A stretch of DNA of 57,567 nt from Neomegalonema sp. (GTDB taxonomy: Bacteria; Pseudomonadota; Alphaproteobacteria; Rhodobacterales; Rhodobacteraceae): positions 1-57,567 of the forward strand of contig JALEGB010000130.1 of the NCBI GenBank assembly GCA_022760355.1, given 5' to 3'. This document shows positions 25,550-32,985 of the stretch, in pieces. The notes under the pieces are model-generated. The model was not told where the DNA came from and did not search any database. It worked only from the letters and a program-made list of their open reading frames with translations. The translations under genes and the position numbers were made by a program. Within the stretch, counting starts at the first letter, position 1; the number at the start of each line of letters is the position of its first letter.

Positions 25550-26364
25550 CCTTGCGCCTCCGGCTCCGCCCAGCCATAGGCGAGGCGCGACGTCTGACGC
25601 AGCGCGTAGTCGATGAGCAGTGCGAGCAATGTGATCCAGATGACGTAGGGGATAATCACGTCCATCGCCGCATAGCGCCGGACCAGGAAAATCCGATAGC
25701 CGAGACCCGCCTCGGCCGACACGGTTTCAGCCGCGATCAGAAACAGCCAAGCTGGGCCAAGCCCCAATCGCACCGCCTGGATCAAGCGCGGCATCACCTG
25801 GGGCAGCGCGATCCGCGTCATGATTTGCCAGGAAGAGGCCCCGAGGGTCTGGGCTTTGACGATCTGCTCTTGCGGGATCTCAATTGTGCGCTGGGCGAGG
25901 TCTCGGATCATCACGGGCGCGGTTCCGATCACGATCAGCGCGATTTTCGAGACTTCGCCCAGCCCGAGCGCAATGAACAGAATAGGAGCCAGCGCCAATG
26001 GCGGGATAAGAGAAATCGCTGAAACATAAGAGGAGAAAAGCGCCTTCACGGTTGGGAACAGCCCAATGAGCAGCCCGAACGCCAGCGCGAGCGCTGCGGC
26101 GATCGCCACGCCGCGGGCCAGCCGGTCCAGGCTCGCCCAAGTGTCCGCCCAAAACAGAACATAGCCTTTGCGCCGGTCCGGTTCGCTGATCAATTCGCCC
26201 GCGCGCTCAAGCAAAGTTGTCGGCGCCGGCATAAACTTGTCCCTGGGGTTCTCCGCCAGCCGGGCCGCCGATCCGGCCATATAGGCGATAAGGGTCAGCA
26301 CAAAGGGCAGCGCCGCGAGAAAAACCAGCAGGGGCCGACCGGGCTTTCGATTGATCCAGCGCAT
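25546..26364 (-). CDS. ABC transporter permease (guanidine importer candidate)
   Basis: A 272-residue inner-membrane permease of the binding-protein-dependent type, with about six helices. The EAA-loop coupling segment is in IVKAQTLGASSWQIMTRIALPQVMPRLIQA. The ATG at 26364 is preceded by GGAG at 6 nt and starts a protein with the proper N-terminal helix; the frame extends further upstream but without such support. It lies 88 bp after the substrate-binding-protein gene and overlaps the ATPase start by 4 nt. Confidence 0.92.
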   Translation of the reverse strand: MRWINRKPGRPLLVFLAALPFVLTLIAYMAGSAARLAENPRDKFMPAPTTLLERAGELISEPDRRKGYVLFWADTWASLDRLARGVAIAAALALAFGLLIGLFPTVKALFSSYVSAISLIPPLALAPILFIALGLGEVSKIALIVIGTAPVMIRDLAQRTIEIPQEQIVKAQTLGASSWQIMTRIALPQVMPRLIQAVRLGLGPAWLFLIAAETVSAEAGLGYRIFLVRRYAAMDVIIPYVIWITLLALLIDYALRQTSRLAYGWAEPEAQG

Positions 26365-26452
26365 GCGCAACTCCGCAGTCGGTTGAAGGGGGCGATGGCG
26401 ATACTCGTCCGCGGCGTAGATCGCGGCCGCGGACGAGCTGTGTGGTGGGGCG

Positions 26453-27532
26453 TTAGAGTTTGCCTTCTGCGGCCATCGCCATGTAGCTCGGGTCGAAGCG
26501 CAGCATGATGTTTTTCGTATCGCCCAGCGTTTCGCCGCCTGGGAACGCGATGCCGACATCATCGACGCTCTTGGCGCCTGTTCCGAGAATGCCTTTCTCG
26601 AACAGGAACTTGCGCACGAAATCCATGGTCTCCACCAGTTTCGGCTCCTTCGCGAAGGCGACGGCGTCCGCAGGCTTGTAGAACATCGCTGTGGTTTTCA
26701 GCTGCGCCTCAAAGCCCGCCAGATCGGTGCCAGAGGCTTTCGCCATCTCGGTGCGGGCGGCCTTGCCTTCAGGAGTGTCCGACGCCATCAGCGCCATGGT
26801 CTCGTACCAGGCGCCGACGACGGCTTTGGCGAATTTCGGATTATCTTTCAGGGTTTTGGTGTTCACCACCAGCAGGTCGATGATCTCGCCTGGAATGTCG
26901 GAGCTGTCGAGGATCTTGGTGACGCCCGGCATTTTGGCGATCTCAGCGACGATGGGGTTCCAGGTCACCGCGGCGACGACGTCATCGCTGGCGAACGCGG
27001 CCGCCATATCCGCATCCGACGTATTGACCACCGTCAGATCTTTTTCGCTCATGCCCGCTTTTGCGAGCCCGCGCGCCAGCAGATAGTGTGAGACGGATAG
27101 CTCAACCAGATTGACTTTCTTGCCCTTGAGGCTGGCGATATCGCCTTCGCCTTTGATCAGCAGCGCGTCATTGCCGTTTGAAAAGTCGCCGATAATCAGC
27201 GCCGTTGTGTCCACGCCGCCGCCGGATGGGATCGACAGCGTGTCCATATTCGTCGCCGTGACGCCGTCGAATCCGCCGGCCGCATATTGATTGATTGATT
27301 CGATATAGTCGTTGATCTTTACGATCTCGACTTCAATGCCGTATTTGTCGGCCCATTTCTTCATAATCCCAGAATCTTGCATGTAACCATAGGGCATCCA
27401 GCCAACATAGATCGACCATGCAATGCGGAATTTCTTTTTCTCCTCCGCCTGCGCCGCCATGGGCGCGAAGGCGGCCGTCAGTGTGACGAGCGCGGCTGCG
27501 AAAGCCGCTTTGAGGAATGAGGATCGGGTCAC
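26453..27532 (-). CDS. ABC transporter substrate-binding protein (guanidine candidate)
   Basis: A 359-residue periplasmic binding protein of the NitT/TauT-like family. It has a signal peptide (cleavage near AAQA-EE) and a mature part starting FRIAWSIYVGWMPYGY, with DGVTATNMDTLS, LSVSHYLLARGLAKAG and VTWNPIVAEI typical of the fold. It is GTG-initiated with AAGGAGAG upstream. It is the first gene after a guanidine-I riboswitch, and such riboswitches are known to control ABC importers of this class. I therefore infer guanidine as the ligand. Confidence 0.9.
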   Translation of the reverse strand: MTRSSFLKAAFAAALVTLTAAFAPMAAQAEEKKKFRIAWSIYVGWMPYGYMQDSGIMKKWADKYGIEVEIVKINDYIESINQYAAGGFDGVTATNMDTLSIPSGGGVDTTALIIGDFSNGNDALLIKGEGDIASLKGKKVNLVELSVSHYLLARGLAKAGMSEKDLTVVNTSDADMAAAFASDDVVAAVTWNPIVAEIAKMPGVTKILDSSDIPGEIIDLLVVNTKTLKDNPKFAKAVVGAWYETMALMASDTPEGKAARTEMAKASGTDLAGFEAQLKTTAMFYKPADAVAFAKEPKLVETMDFVRKFLFEKGILGTGAKSVDDVGIAFPGGETLGDTKNIMLRFDPSYMAMAAEGKL

Positions 27533-27594
27533 GTCTACTCTCCTTGCGTCAGCCTGACGGCGCGCTCCGGAGAAAGGCGAACAGGAAGCCTCTC

Positions 27595-27609
27595 GACGGC
27601 GCGACCGTC
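27595..27609 (-). promoter_or_regulatory. Small hairpin after the riboswitch aptamer
   Basis: GACGG/CCGTC with a 5-nt loop directly follows the aptamer's 3' conserved segment and precedes the SD of the first gene by about 45 nt. It may belong to the expression platform. No T-run follows, so translational control or Rho is more likely than intrinsic termination. Confidence 0.4.
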
Positions 27610-27612
27610 GTT

Positions 27613-27718
27613 AAAGCCTCCCGGGTTTTTGCCCCGCCGTGTGTCTCGACGTATTTGCGCCGAGATGGCGACCCTCGGACCAGGCGCCGTGTTGAATCGG
27701 CCGGAACCCTAGTCGCCT
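27613..27718 (-). ncRNA. Guanidine-I (ykkC) riboswitch
   Basis: Read on the minus strand, this leader contains in order the conserved blocks of the ykkC/guanidine-I aptamer: CTAGGGTTCCGG (27701-27712), then CTGGTCCGAGGG about 20 nt later, then ACACGGCGGGGC followed by AAAAACCCGGGAGG near the 3' end (27616-27630). Order, spacing and sequence all agree with the class, with only small departures such as GAGGG in place of GAGAG. It lies about 80 nt upstream of the ABC binding-protein gene. Ligand binding is expected to switch the downstream operon on. Confidence 0.93.
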
Positions 27719-27725
27719 GGGAAAA

Positions 27726-27754
27726 ATGTGATCACTTCTTGGGCATGCTGTCAA
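27726..27754 (-). promoter_or_regulatory. Probable promoter of the guanidine operon
   Basis: On the minus strand a perfect TTGACA (27749-27754) is followed after 17 bp by TCACAT (27726-27731). It sits just upstream of the riboswitch 5' end, where a transcription start would include the whole aptamer. The -10 match is weak, so the assignment rests mainly on the -35 and position. Confidence 0.55.
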
Positions 27755-27906
27755 ATGGCGCAATATACGCCAGCCAACGCCCTGCTCTGCGCATATGTTG
27801 TGGTTCCGTGCGCTTGGGGAGAAGGGGCGTGCTTGCAGACGCCATAGATTTAATCACCTGATGGCGCATGGGCAGCTTGGCGCCAATTTATTTGGCAGCT
27901 GGGTGA

Positions 27907-27955
27907 AAAAAAATTTCGAGGAGCGTAGCGCAGCCTGGGGCCCAGCGCGCTACGC
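27907..27955 (-). terminator. Rho-independent terminator of the box cluster
   Basis: On the minus strand GCGTAGCGC and GCGCTACGC (27947-27955 and 27923-27931) form a 9-bp stem with an inner CTGGG/CCCAG pairing. About nine nucleotides later comes a run of eight T. It begins 9 bp after the end of the last box-cluster gene, isolating that operon from the guanidine operon. Confidence 0.8.
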
Positions 27956-27963
27956 CGACTATG

Positions 27964-30024
27964 TCAGCCCTTGGTCCACTCGTTCAGTGAAAGGCCGCGT
28001 GACGCGCAATCCTCCAACACGGGGCTGGCGCGCCAGACAAGCGGGTCCTCAGTCGCCAATTCCTTCAGCGTTGCGAGCACGTTGGCCGCGCCGAGGCTGT
28101 CCGCATACCGCATCAGGCCGCCCCGCCAGCGGGGGAAGCCGTACCCATGAACCATAACGAGATCGATGTCAGAGGCCTTTTGCGCTATGCCCTCGGCCAG
28201 AATATCCGCAGCTTCGTTGATCATTGCATGCAGCAGGCGTCGGCGCAGCTCGTCAGCGCTAAACTCCTGGCGCTCGACCTTGGCGAAGCGCGCTTCTTCT
28301 CGCACCAAATCGTCGATAAGCGGATCCAGCACTTTGCCGCCGCCGCCTGGGTAGCGATACCAGCCCACCCCTGTTTTCCGGCCGAGCCGCCCCTCATTGA
28401 CCATGCGGTCCGAGATCGGCACGTAGCGGCGGTTTGGGTCGCGGGTCGCGTCCTGCCGGCGGCGATTGGCGAAGGCGATGTTCAGGCCCGAGAGGTCTTG
28501 CGCCTCATAGGGGCCCATCGCATAGCCGAACGCCACCATCGCCTCATCGATGTCCCACGGCGTCGCGCCGTCGATCAGCAGCGTATCCGCCGCTTCGCGA
28601 TATCGCGCCAGAATTCGGTTGCCGATGAAGCCGTCGCACACCCCGGCCTGGACGGGGATCTTCTTCAGTTTCGCCGCCAGGGCGAAGCCAGTCGCGAGCG
28701 CCTGGTCCGAGGTTGCGTCCGCGCGGACAATCTCCAGCAGCTTCATAATATGCGCCGGGGCGAAGAAATGCAGACCCAGAGCCCGCGACGGATCTTTCAG
28801 GCTGCCGGCTATCTCGTTGACGTCGAGATAGGAGGTGTTGGTTGCGATCAACGCCGTTGGCTTCAACGCGTCCTGAAGGCGGCCGAAGATTTCTTTTTTC
28901 ACCTCCATGCTTTCGAAGGCGGCTTCAATCGCGAGATCGGCTTGCGCGGCGCTGCTGTAATCATCGGTGGCGACGAAGCGCGCTCGGCGTTGCGCTGCGC
29001 CCTCCTCATCGATCAACCCGCGTTTGAGGCTGGCCTCAATAATGCGCTCCACATTGGCTTGGGCGCGCGCCACTCCGTCGGCGTCCGTCTCCAGCAGATG
29101 GACGTGATAGCCGGCGTTGAGCGCTGCGTAGGCGATGCCTGAGCCCATCATGCCGCCGCCGACGACCGCAATTTGGTTGATGTCCGCTGGCGGCGTTCGC
29201 AGCGTCGCGGGCGCCCGCGCGCCGCGTTCGGCGAAGAAAATATGGCGCAGCGCGCGCGACTGCTCCTGGCTGCGCAGCGTGATGAACGCCTCGCGCTCGA
29301 TCGCCATGCCCTCTTCCAGCGGCAGAGTTTGCGCTGCTTCGATCAGGTCAATGGCTTTGAGCGGCGCCGCTTGGCCGCGCATTTTTTTATGCGCGATTGC
29401 GCGAGCCGCTTCGAAAGCTTCGGGCTCCAGCGCGCCGCTATTCAGTTCGCCGACCGGCGTCGCCATGCCAAGCCACTCAATATTGGTCATCTCGGCGAAA
29501 AATATCGGATCATCGTCCAGCTCATCGACAAGGCCGATCGCTTTTGCTTCGCGCCCCCGAATGGTCTTGCCGGTCGGGATCAGCTCAAGCGCCTTTTGCA
29601 GGCCGACCAGGCGGGGCAGCCGCTGCGTGCCGCTGGCGCCGGGCACGACGCCGAGTTGCACTTCCGGCAGGCCGATCGTCGCATCAGCGCGGGCCACGCG
29701 ATAGCGGCAAGCGAGCGCAAGTTCGCATCCTCCGCCTAGAGCCGCGCCATGAATGGCCGCGATCCAGGGGACCGAGCTGCGTTCGATCCGGTTCACGACA
29801 TCCGGCAGATGCGGGGGCGCAGGCGGCGCGTCGAACTCGCTCGCATCGCCGCCAGCTGCGAAGGCGCGGCCGCCGCCGGAGAGAATCACCCGCTCCAGCC
29901 CCTCGGCTTCCGCCCATTCCACCGCCTCAAGCAACGCCTTGCGCATCTCAAGGCCGATTGCGTTTACCGGCGGGTTGTCCAGCTCCACATAGCCATAGGC
30001 GCCGTCACGCCGTTTGGTAAGCAT
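27964..30024 (-). CDS. Bifunctional enoyl-CoA hydratase / 3-hydroxyacyl-CoA dehydrogenase
   Basis: A 686-residue FadB/FadJ-like fusion. The crotonase domain (about 1-190) has GGRAFAAGGDASEF and HGAALGGGCELALACRYRVA with GLPEVQLGVVPGASGTQR. The dehydrogenase domain starts at IAVVGGGMMGSGIAYAAL and includes TNTSYLDVNEIA and GLHFFAPAHIMKLLEIV. GGAGGG precedes the ATG. As the last gene of the benzoate cluster it is the best candidate to hydrate and oxidise 3,4-dehydroadipyl-CoA to 3-oxoadipyl-CoA. A thiolase for the final step is not in the window. Confidence 0.92.
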   Translation of the reverse strand: MLTKRRDGAYGYVELDNPPVNAIGLEMRKALLEAVEWAEAEGLERVILSGGGRAFAAGGDASEFDAPPAPPHLPDVVNRIERSSVPWIAAIHGAALGGGCELALACRYRVARADATIGLPEVQLGVVPGASGTQRLPRLVGLQKALELIPTGKTIRGREAKAIGLVDELDDDPIFFAEMTNIEWLGMATPVGELNSGALEPEAFEAARAIAHKKMRGQAAPLKAIDLIEAAQTLPLEEGMAIEREAFITLRSQEQSRALRHIFFAERGARAPATLRTPPADINQIAVVGGGMMGSGIAYAALNAGYHVHLLETDADGVARAQANVERIIEASLKRGLIDEEGAAQRRARFVATDDYSSAAQADLAIEAAFESMEVKKEIFGRLQDALKPTALIATNTSYLDVNEIAGSLKDPSRALGLHFFAPAHIMKLLEIVRADATSDQALATGFALAAKLKKIPVQAGVCDGFIGNRILARYREAADTLLIDGATPWDIDEAMVAFGYAMGPYEAQDLSGLNIAFANRRRQDATRDPNRRYVPISDRMVNEGRLGRKTGVGWYRYPGGGGKVLDPLIDDLVREEARFAKVERQEFSADELRRRLLHAMINEAADILAEGIAQKASDIDLVMVHGYGFPRWRGGLMRYADSLGAANVLATLKELATEDPLVWRASPVLEDCASRGLSLNEWTKG

Positions 30025-30037
30025 CCGTTCCCTCCTG

Positions 30038-30051
30038 TCCGCATGTGCGGA
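30038..30051. promoter_or_regulatory. 14-bp perfect palindrome between boxR and the hydratase gene
   Basis: TCCGCATGTGCGGA is a perfect palindrome just before the Shine-Dalgarno of the hydratase/dehydrogenase gene and 35 bp after boxR. It contains a TGTGCG core like the BoxR-type sites but lacks the ATWAT centre. Could be an operator or a small mRNA hairpin. Confidence 0.3.
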
Positions 30052-30085
30052 TGTGTGATCTTGTGTTTTTCAACTGATTGCGACG

Positions 30086-31012
30086 CTACGCGTCCTCCAG
30101 GAAGCCGCGGTCGCGGATCAGTTCGATAAGGTGTTCGAGCGTGCTCTCGAGGGGCTGGCCGGATGTGTCCAGCTGCGCTTCGGCGCGCTCATAGAGCGAT
30201 TCGCGGCTGCGCAGGATGGACTTCAGCTGCTCCATCGCTTCGGCGGGCGCGTCGGCCATAGGTCGGGTGTCGCCCTGGGCGCGCACCCGCGCCATATGTT
30301 CGTCCGGGCTTGCTTTCAGCCATACAGCGTGAAAGCGCGAGAGCAAGGTTTTGTAGGTGTCCGGCTCCGCGACAATGCCGCCGGCGACCGCCAGGATCAC
30401 GGAATCGTAGGTGGCGACGATCCGATCCAGCGCATGCGCCTCGAGGCGGCGATACCCCTCCTGACCATAGAGCGCTAGAATCTCATTGACCGGCATACCG
30501 GACTGTTCCTCGATCTCGCGGTTCAGTTCCACAAACGGCGCGTTGAGCGCTTCGCCCGCCAGCGCGCCCAGCGTGGATTTGCCGGCGCCGCGGAGGCCGA
30601 TCAGGCAGACTCGGTTGGAGCGCAGCGCGGCGGGGGGCTCGGGCGTCAGCAGGCTCAGCACTTGCTGGCGCGTGCCTTCCGGGGCGGTGCGAAACAGGTC
30701 CGCAACCCGCAGCGCCTCGGAGTTCCAGGGATCTTCGTCGCCGACAAACCATTCAATCCGGTGGTCCAGCGCCATGGCGACCTTCTTGAGCAAGCCGATG
30801 GAGATATTGCACTCGCCAGCCTCCAATTGAGCCAGGTAGCGCGGCGACACGCCCGACACTTCGGACAGCACGCGGCGCGGCAGCCCCTTTAGTTCGCGGG
30901 CCTTGCGCACGCGTTCGCCCACTGTCGCCACCAATTCATCCACTGAGCGGTTGACGTCTTCGGGCGGTTGAGCATCTACTGAATCTCCGCGGAAGTTGGT
31001 GATCTCGCTCAT
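30086..31012 (-). CDS. boxR: BoxR/BzdR-type regulator of benzoate catabolism
   Basis: A 308-residue protein that joins an XRE-type helix-turn-helix (about 27-85, RVRKARELKGLPRRVLSEVSG, then SPRYLAQLEAGECNIS) to a shikimate-kinase-like domain with the P-loop GLRGAGKST (about 138-146). This architecture is that of BzdR and BoxR, repressors that release DNA when their kinase-like domain binds benzoyl-CoA. Two TGCA-type palindromes overlap its own promoter, so autoregulation is expected. It lies downstream of the boxA-thioesterase genes and 61 bp upstream of the hydratase gene. Confidence 0.93.
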   Translation of the reverse strand: MSEITNFRGDSVDAQPPEDVNRSVDELVATVGERVRKARELKGLPRRVLSEVSGVSPRYLAQLEAGECNISIGLLKKVAMALDHRIEWFVGDEDPWNSEALRVADLFRTAPEGTRQQVLSLLTPEPPAALRSNRVCLIGLRGAGKSTLGALAGEALNAPFVELNREIEEQSGMPVNEILALYGQEGYRRLEAHALDRIVATYDSVILAVAGGIVAEPDTYKTLLSRFHAVWLKASPDEHMARVRAQGDTRPMADAPAEAMEQLKSILRSRESLYERAEAQLDTSGQPLESTLEHLIELIRDRGFLEDA

Positions 31013-31024
31013 ATCGCCGCCCTT

Positions 31025-31072
31025 TGCGCACTATTATGTGCATATCAGTCTCAGATGTGCACTATAATGCAT
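31025..31072 (-). promoter_or_regulatory. Two BoxR-type operators over the boxR promoter
   Basis: Two related palindromes lie at about 31025-31043 (GCGCACTATTATGTGCAT) and 31056-31072 (TGTGCACTATAATGCAT). On the minus strand the first includes CATAAT, a near-perfect -10, with a -35-like TGCACA 17 bp upstream inside the second. Occupancy of both would block RNA polymerase. The core matches the sites before boxC and the DUF4863 gene. Confidence 0.7.
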
Positions 31073-31119
31073 ATTTATCCGCTTTGGCGGCGAGATCAAT
31101 CGGATTGTTATTTCTGGTT

Positions 31120-31557
31120 CTACTCTGACCCTTGGTGCGTCGCCGGCGACGCCCGCAGATGCTCCTCAATGATTTTGCGGAGCCGTTCGGGCGGGGGTGA
31201 TTTCTTGAAAGCGTCGGCTGTCGTGAATACGCAGACGAAATCGCCGTCAAAGCATGCTGTTCCCTCCTGGCTGGCTGCAACATGGAAGCCGACGGATGTT
31301 TGGCCCAGTCGGTTGGGCCATACTTTGCAGCGCAGCGGGCTTCGTGGCGTGACGGGAGAGCGGAAGTTCATTTCCATGCGCACAAAAGGGGTGCCGACAT
31401 TGCGGTCTATTTCCATCTGATACCAGCCGTCCCCAGTGTGGTGCTCCCACCATGCGTTGATGGCGTCGAGGGCAAACCAAGGCAGGCGCGCGGTGTAGAC
31501 GATCCGCGCGGGGTCGCAATCGCCCCACGCGACCCGAATTTCATGCTCGAACGCCAT
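31120..31557 (-). CDS. Hotdog-fold acyl-CoA thioesterase
   Basis: A 145-residue protein of the 4-hydroxybenzoyl-CoA thioesterase family: WGDCDPARIVYTARLPWF carries the catalytic Asp, and the following ALDAINAWWEHH is the typical central helix. The ATG at 31557 overlaps the boxA stop by one base (TGATG), so it is translationally coupled. Within a benzoyl-CoA pathway it probably hydrolyses stalled aryl- or alkyl-CoA intermediates to free CoA; which one is unknown. Confidence 0.88.
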   Translation of the reverse strand: MAFEHEIRVAWGDCDPARIVYTARLPWFALDAINAWWEHHTGDGWYQMEIDRNVGTPFVRMEMNFRSPVTPRSPLRCKVWPNRLGQTSVGFHVAASQEGTACFDGDFVCVFTTADAFKKSPPPERLRKIIEEHLRASPATHQGSE

Positions 31558-32744
31558 CAATAAGTCTCAACATGATAGCGGCCGTCTTCGCGCATCGCGT
31601 CTCGTACGGTCGACCAGGAGAGCCCGGCGCGTTCGGCGATCGCGCCAAATGTCGCCTCCACCCCTTCCTCCATGCCGCGGAGCCCGCAGATATAGATATG
31701 GGTGCGCGGATCGCGGATCATGTCGGAGATGGCGGCCTCCTCGACGCGCATGCGGTCTTGGACATATTCCTTGTCCTGGCCCGGCTCGCGGCTGAATACG
31801 AGGTGCTTTTTCAGGATCCGATCCGGCACTTTCTTGAGTGGGCCGAAATAAGGGAGGCTGTCGGGTGTGCGGGCGCCGAAGAACATCACCATATCGCCTG
31901 TGGCGCCCGCCGAGGCGCGTTGACGACGCATGGTGAAGGCTCGGAACGGCGCGGAGCCGGTGCCGGTGCAGATCATCAGCAGCCGCGCCGACGGATCGTT
32001 CGGCATCAGGAAGGTTGCGCCGAACGGGCCGGTCACTTGCAGCTCATCGCCGATGTTACGGTCGCAGATGAAGTTGGAGCAGGCGCCGTTCGGCTCCCGC
32101 TTTACGGTCAGCGAGACGTTATTGTAGTTCGGCCGCTCCCCGTCTCGTGGGCTCGAGACCGAATAGAGGCGCGGCAGTAGGGGCTGCCCGTTCGCATCCT
32201 GCCCTGGCGGAATAACGCCGATGGATTGTCCCTCAAGCACCGGAAATGGGTGGGAGCCGAAATCCAGAATGATGTGGCGAACATCGGTGTCGGAATTTTC
32301 CGACGTCAGGCGGTAGTTCCCCTGCACCTTCGCGACCACCGGTTTGGCCAGATTATACAGGTTCACAGAGGGTTTGGAGGCGGAGGCTGGCGGGCGAGAC
32401 TTGCCGCCTGCGCCTTTATGCGCCTCGGCCAAAAGCTGGGCCATCGCGTCATCAAGCGCTTCGACGCCATTTTCAGACGCGCCGCCCACATCTTGTTGAA
32501 CCGGCAGCTCCATCCACGAATATTGCTCTTCCAGCGAATAGGGCTTCTCGACGACCCGCCACTCGTCAATTGAGCCGGTCGGGCACACTGGGATGCAATC
32601 CATGCAGAAATTACACTTCGACGCGTCTACGACGACATTATTTTCATCATGCGTAATAGCGTCGATCGGGCAGGACATTTCGCAGGTGTAGCAGCGAATG
32701 CAGATTTCCGGATCGATGAGATGTTGTTTCAGCGGCTTGTTCAC
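31557..32744 (-). CDS. boxA: Benzoyl-CoA 2,3-epoxidase reductase subunit BoxA
   Basis: A 395-residue iron-sulphur flavoprotein that passes electrons from NADPH to BoxB. The N-terminus has two [4Fe-4S] ferredoxin motifs, CIRCYTCEMSCP (15-26) and CNFCMDCIPVCP (44-55). A linker follows, then a ferredoxin-NADP reductase domain with RLYSVSSPRDGE for FAD and MICTGTGSAPFRAF for NADPH, and a C-terminal YICGLRGMEEGV. The GTG start overlaps the stop of a 56-residue Cys-rich gene (GTGA). Gene order and length agree with known box clusters. Confidence 0.95.
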   Translation of the reverse strand: MNKPLKQHLIDPEICIRCYTCEMSCPIDAITHDENNVVVDASKCNFCMDCIPVCPTGSIDEWRVVEKPYSLEEQYSWMELPVQQDVGGASENGVEALDDAMAQLLAEAHKGAGGKSRPPASASKPSVNLYNLAKPVVAKVQGNYRLTSENSDTDVRHIILDFGSHPFPVLEGQSIGVIPPGQDANGQPLLPRLYSVSSPRDGERPNYNNVSLTVKREPNGACSNFICDRNIGDELQVTGPFGATFLMPNDPSARLLMICTGTGSAPFRAFTMRRQRASAGATGDMVMFFGARTPDSLPYFGPLKKVPDRILKKHLVFSREPGQDKEYVQDRMRVEEAAISDMIRDPRTHIYICGLRGMEEGVEATFGAIAERAGLSWSTVRDAMREDGRYHVETY

Positions 32745-32911
32745 GGCGTCTCAGCCCTTCCGATCGTATCGAGCATCCGCTGCGTTTCCGCCAGCTGCGC
32801 GCAGCCTTTTTCACACCCGCCGCAGCGCGCGCATCCGCTCTTGGGCTCCGGCGCGATCGAGGTCGATTTGTCTTTATGGGGCGATGCTTTGATCGGTTGT
32901 TCCGATGTCAT
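32741..32911 (-). CDS. 56-residue Cys-rich protein between boxB and boxA
   Basis: A short complete gene starting at an ATG at 32911, with GGGAG 7 nt upstream, and ending in a TGA that overlaps the boxA GTG start. The product begins MTSEQPIKASPHKDKS and carries four cysteines in CARCGGCEKGC (about 27-37), followed by an amphipathic helix AQLAETQRMLDTIGR. The spacing would suit a zinc or iron-sulphur site. The overlap means translational coupling with BoxA. I do not know a named family; a role as electron-transfer or assembly partner of the epoxidase is inference. Confidence 0.75.
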   Translation of the reverse strand: MTSEQPIKASPHKDKSTSIAPEPKSGCARCGGCEKGCAQLAETQRMLDTIGRAETP

Positions 32912-32985
32912 TTTGCTCTCCCTGTCCAGAGCCGCGGAGCGCGGCGAGGCGCTCCGCGGATATGGGCGCGATCGGGCGCGCGGCT

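Noticed and set aside
28147-29142. 331-residue frame on the plus strand
   Set aside because: Antisense to the hydratase/dehydrogenase gene, which has full motifs; composition is that of a shadow frame.
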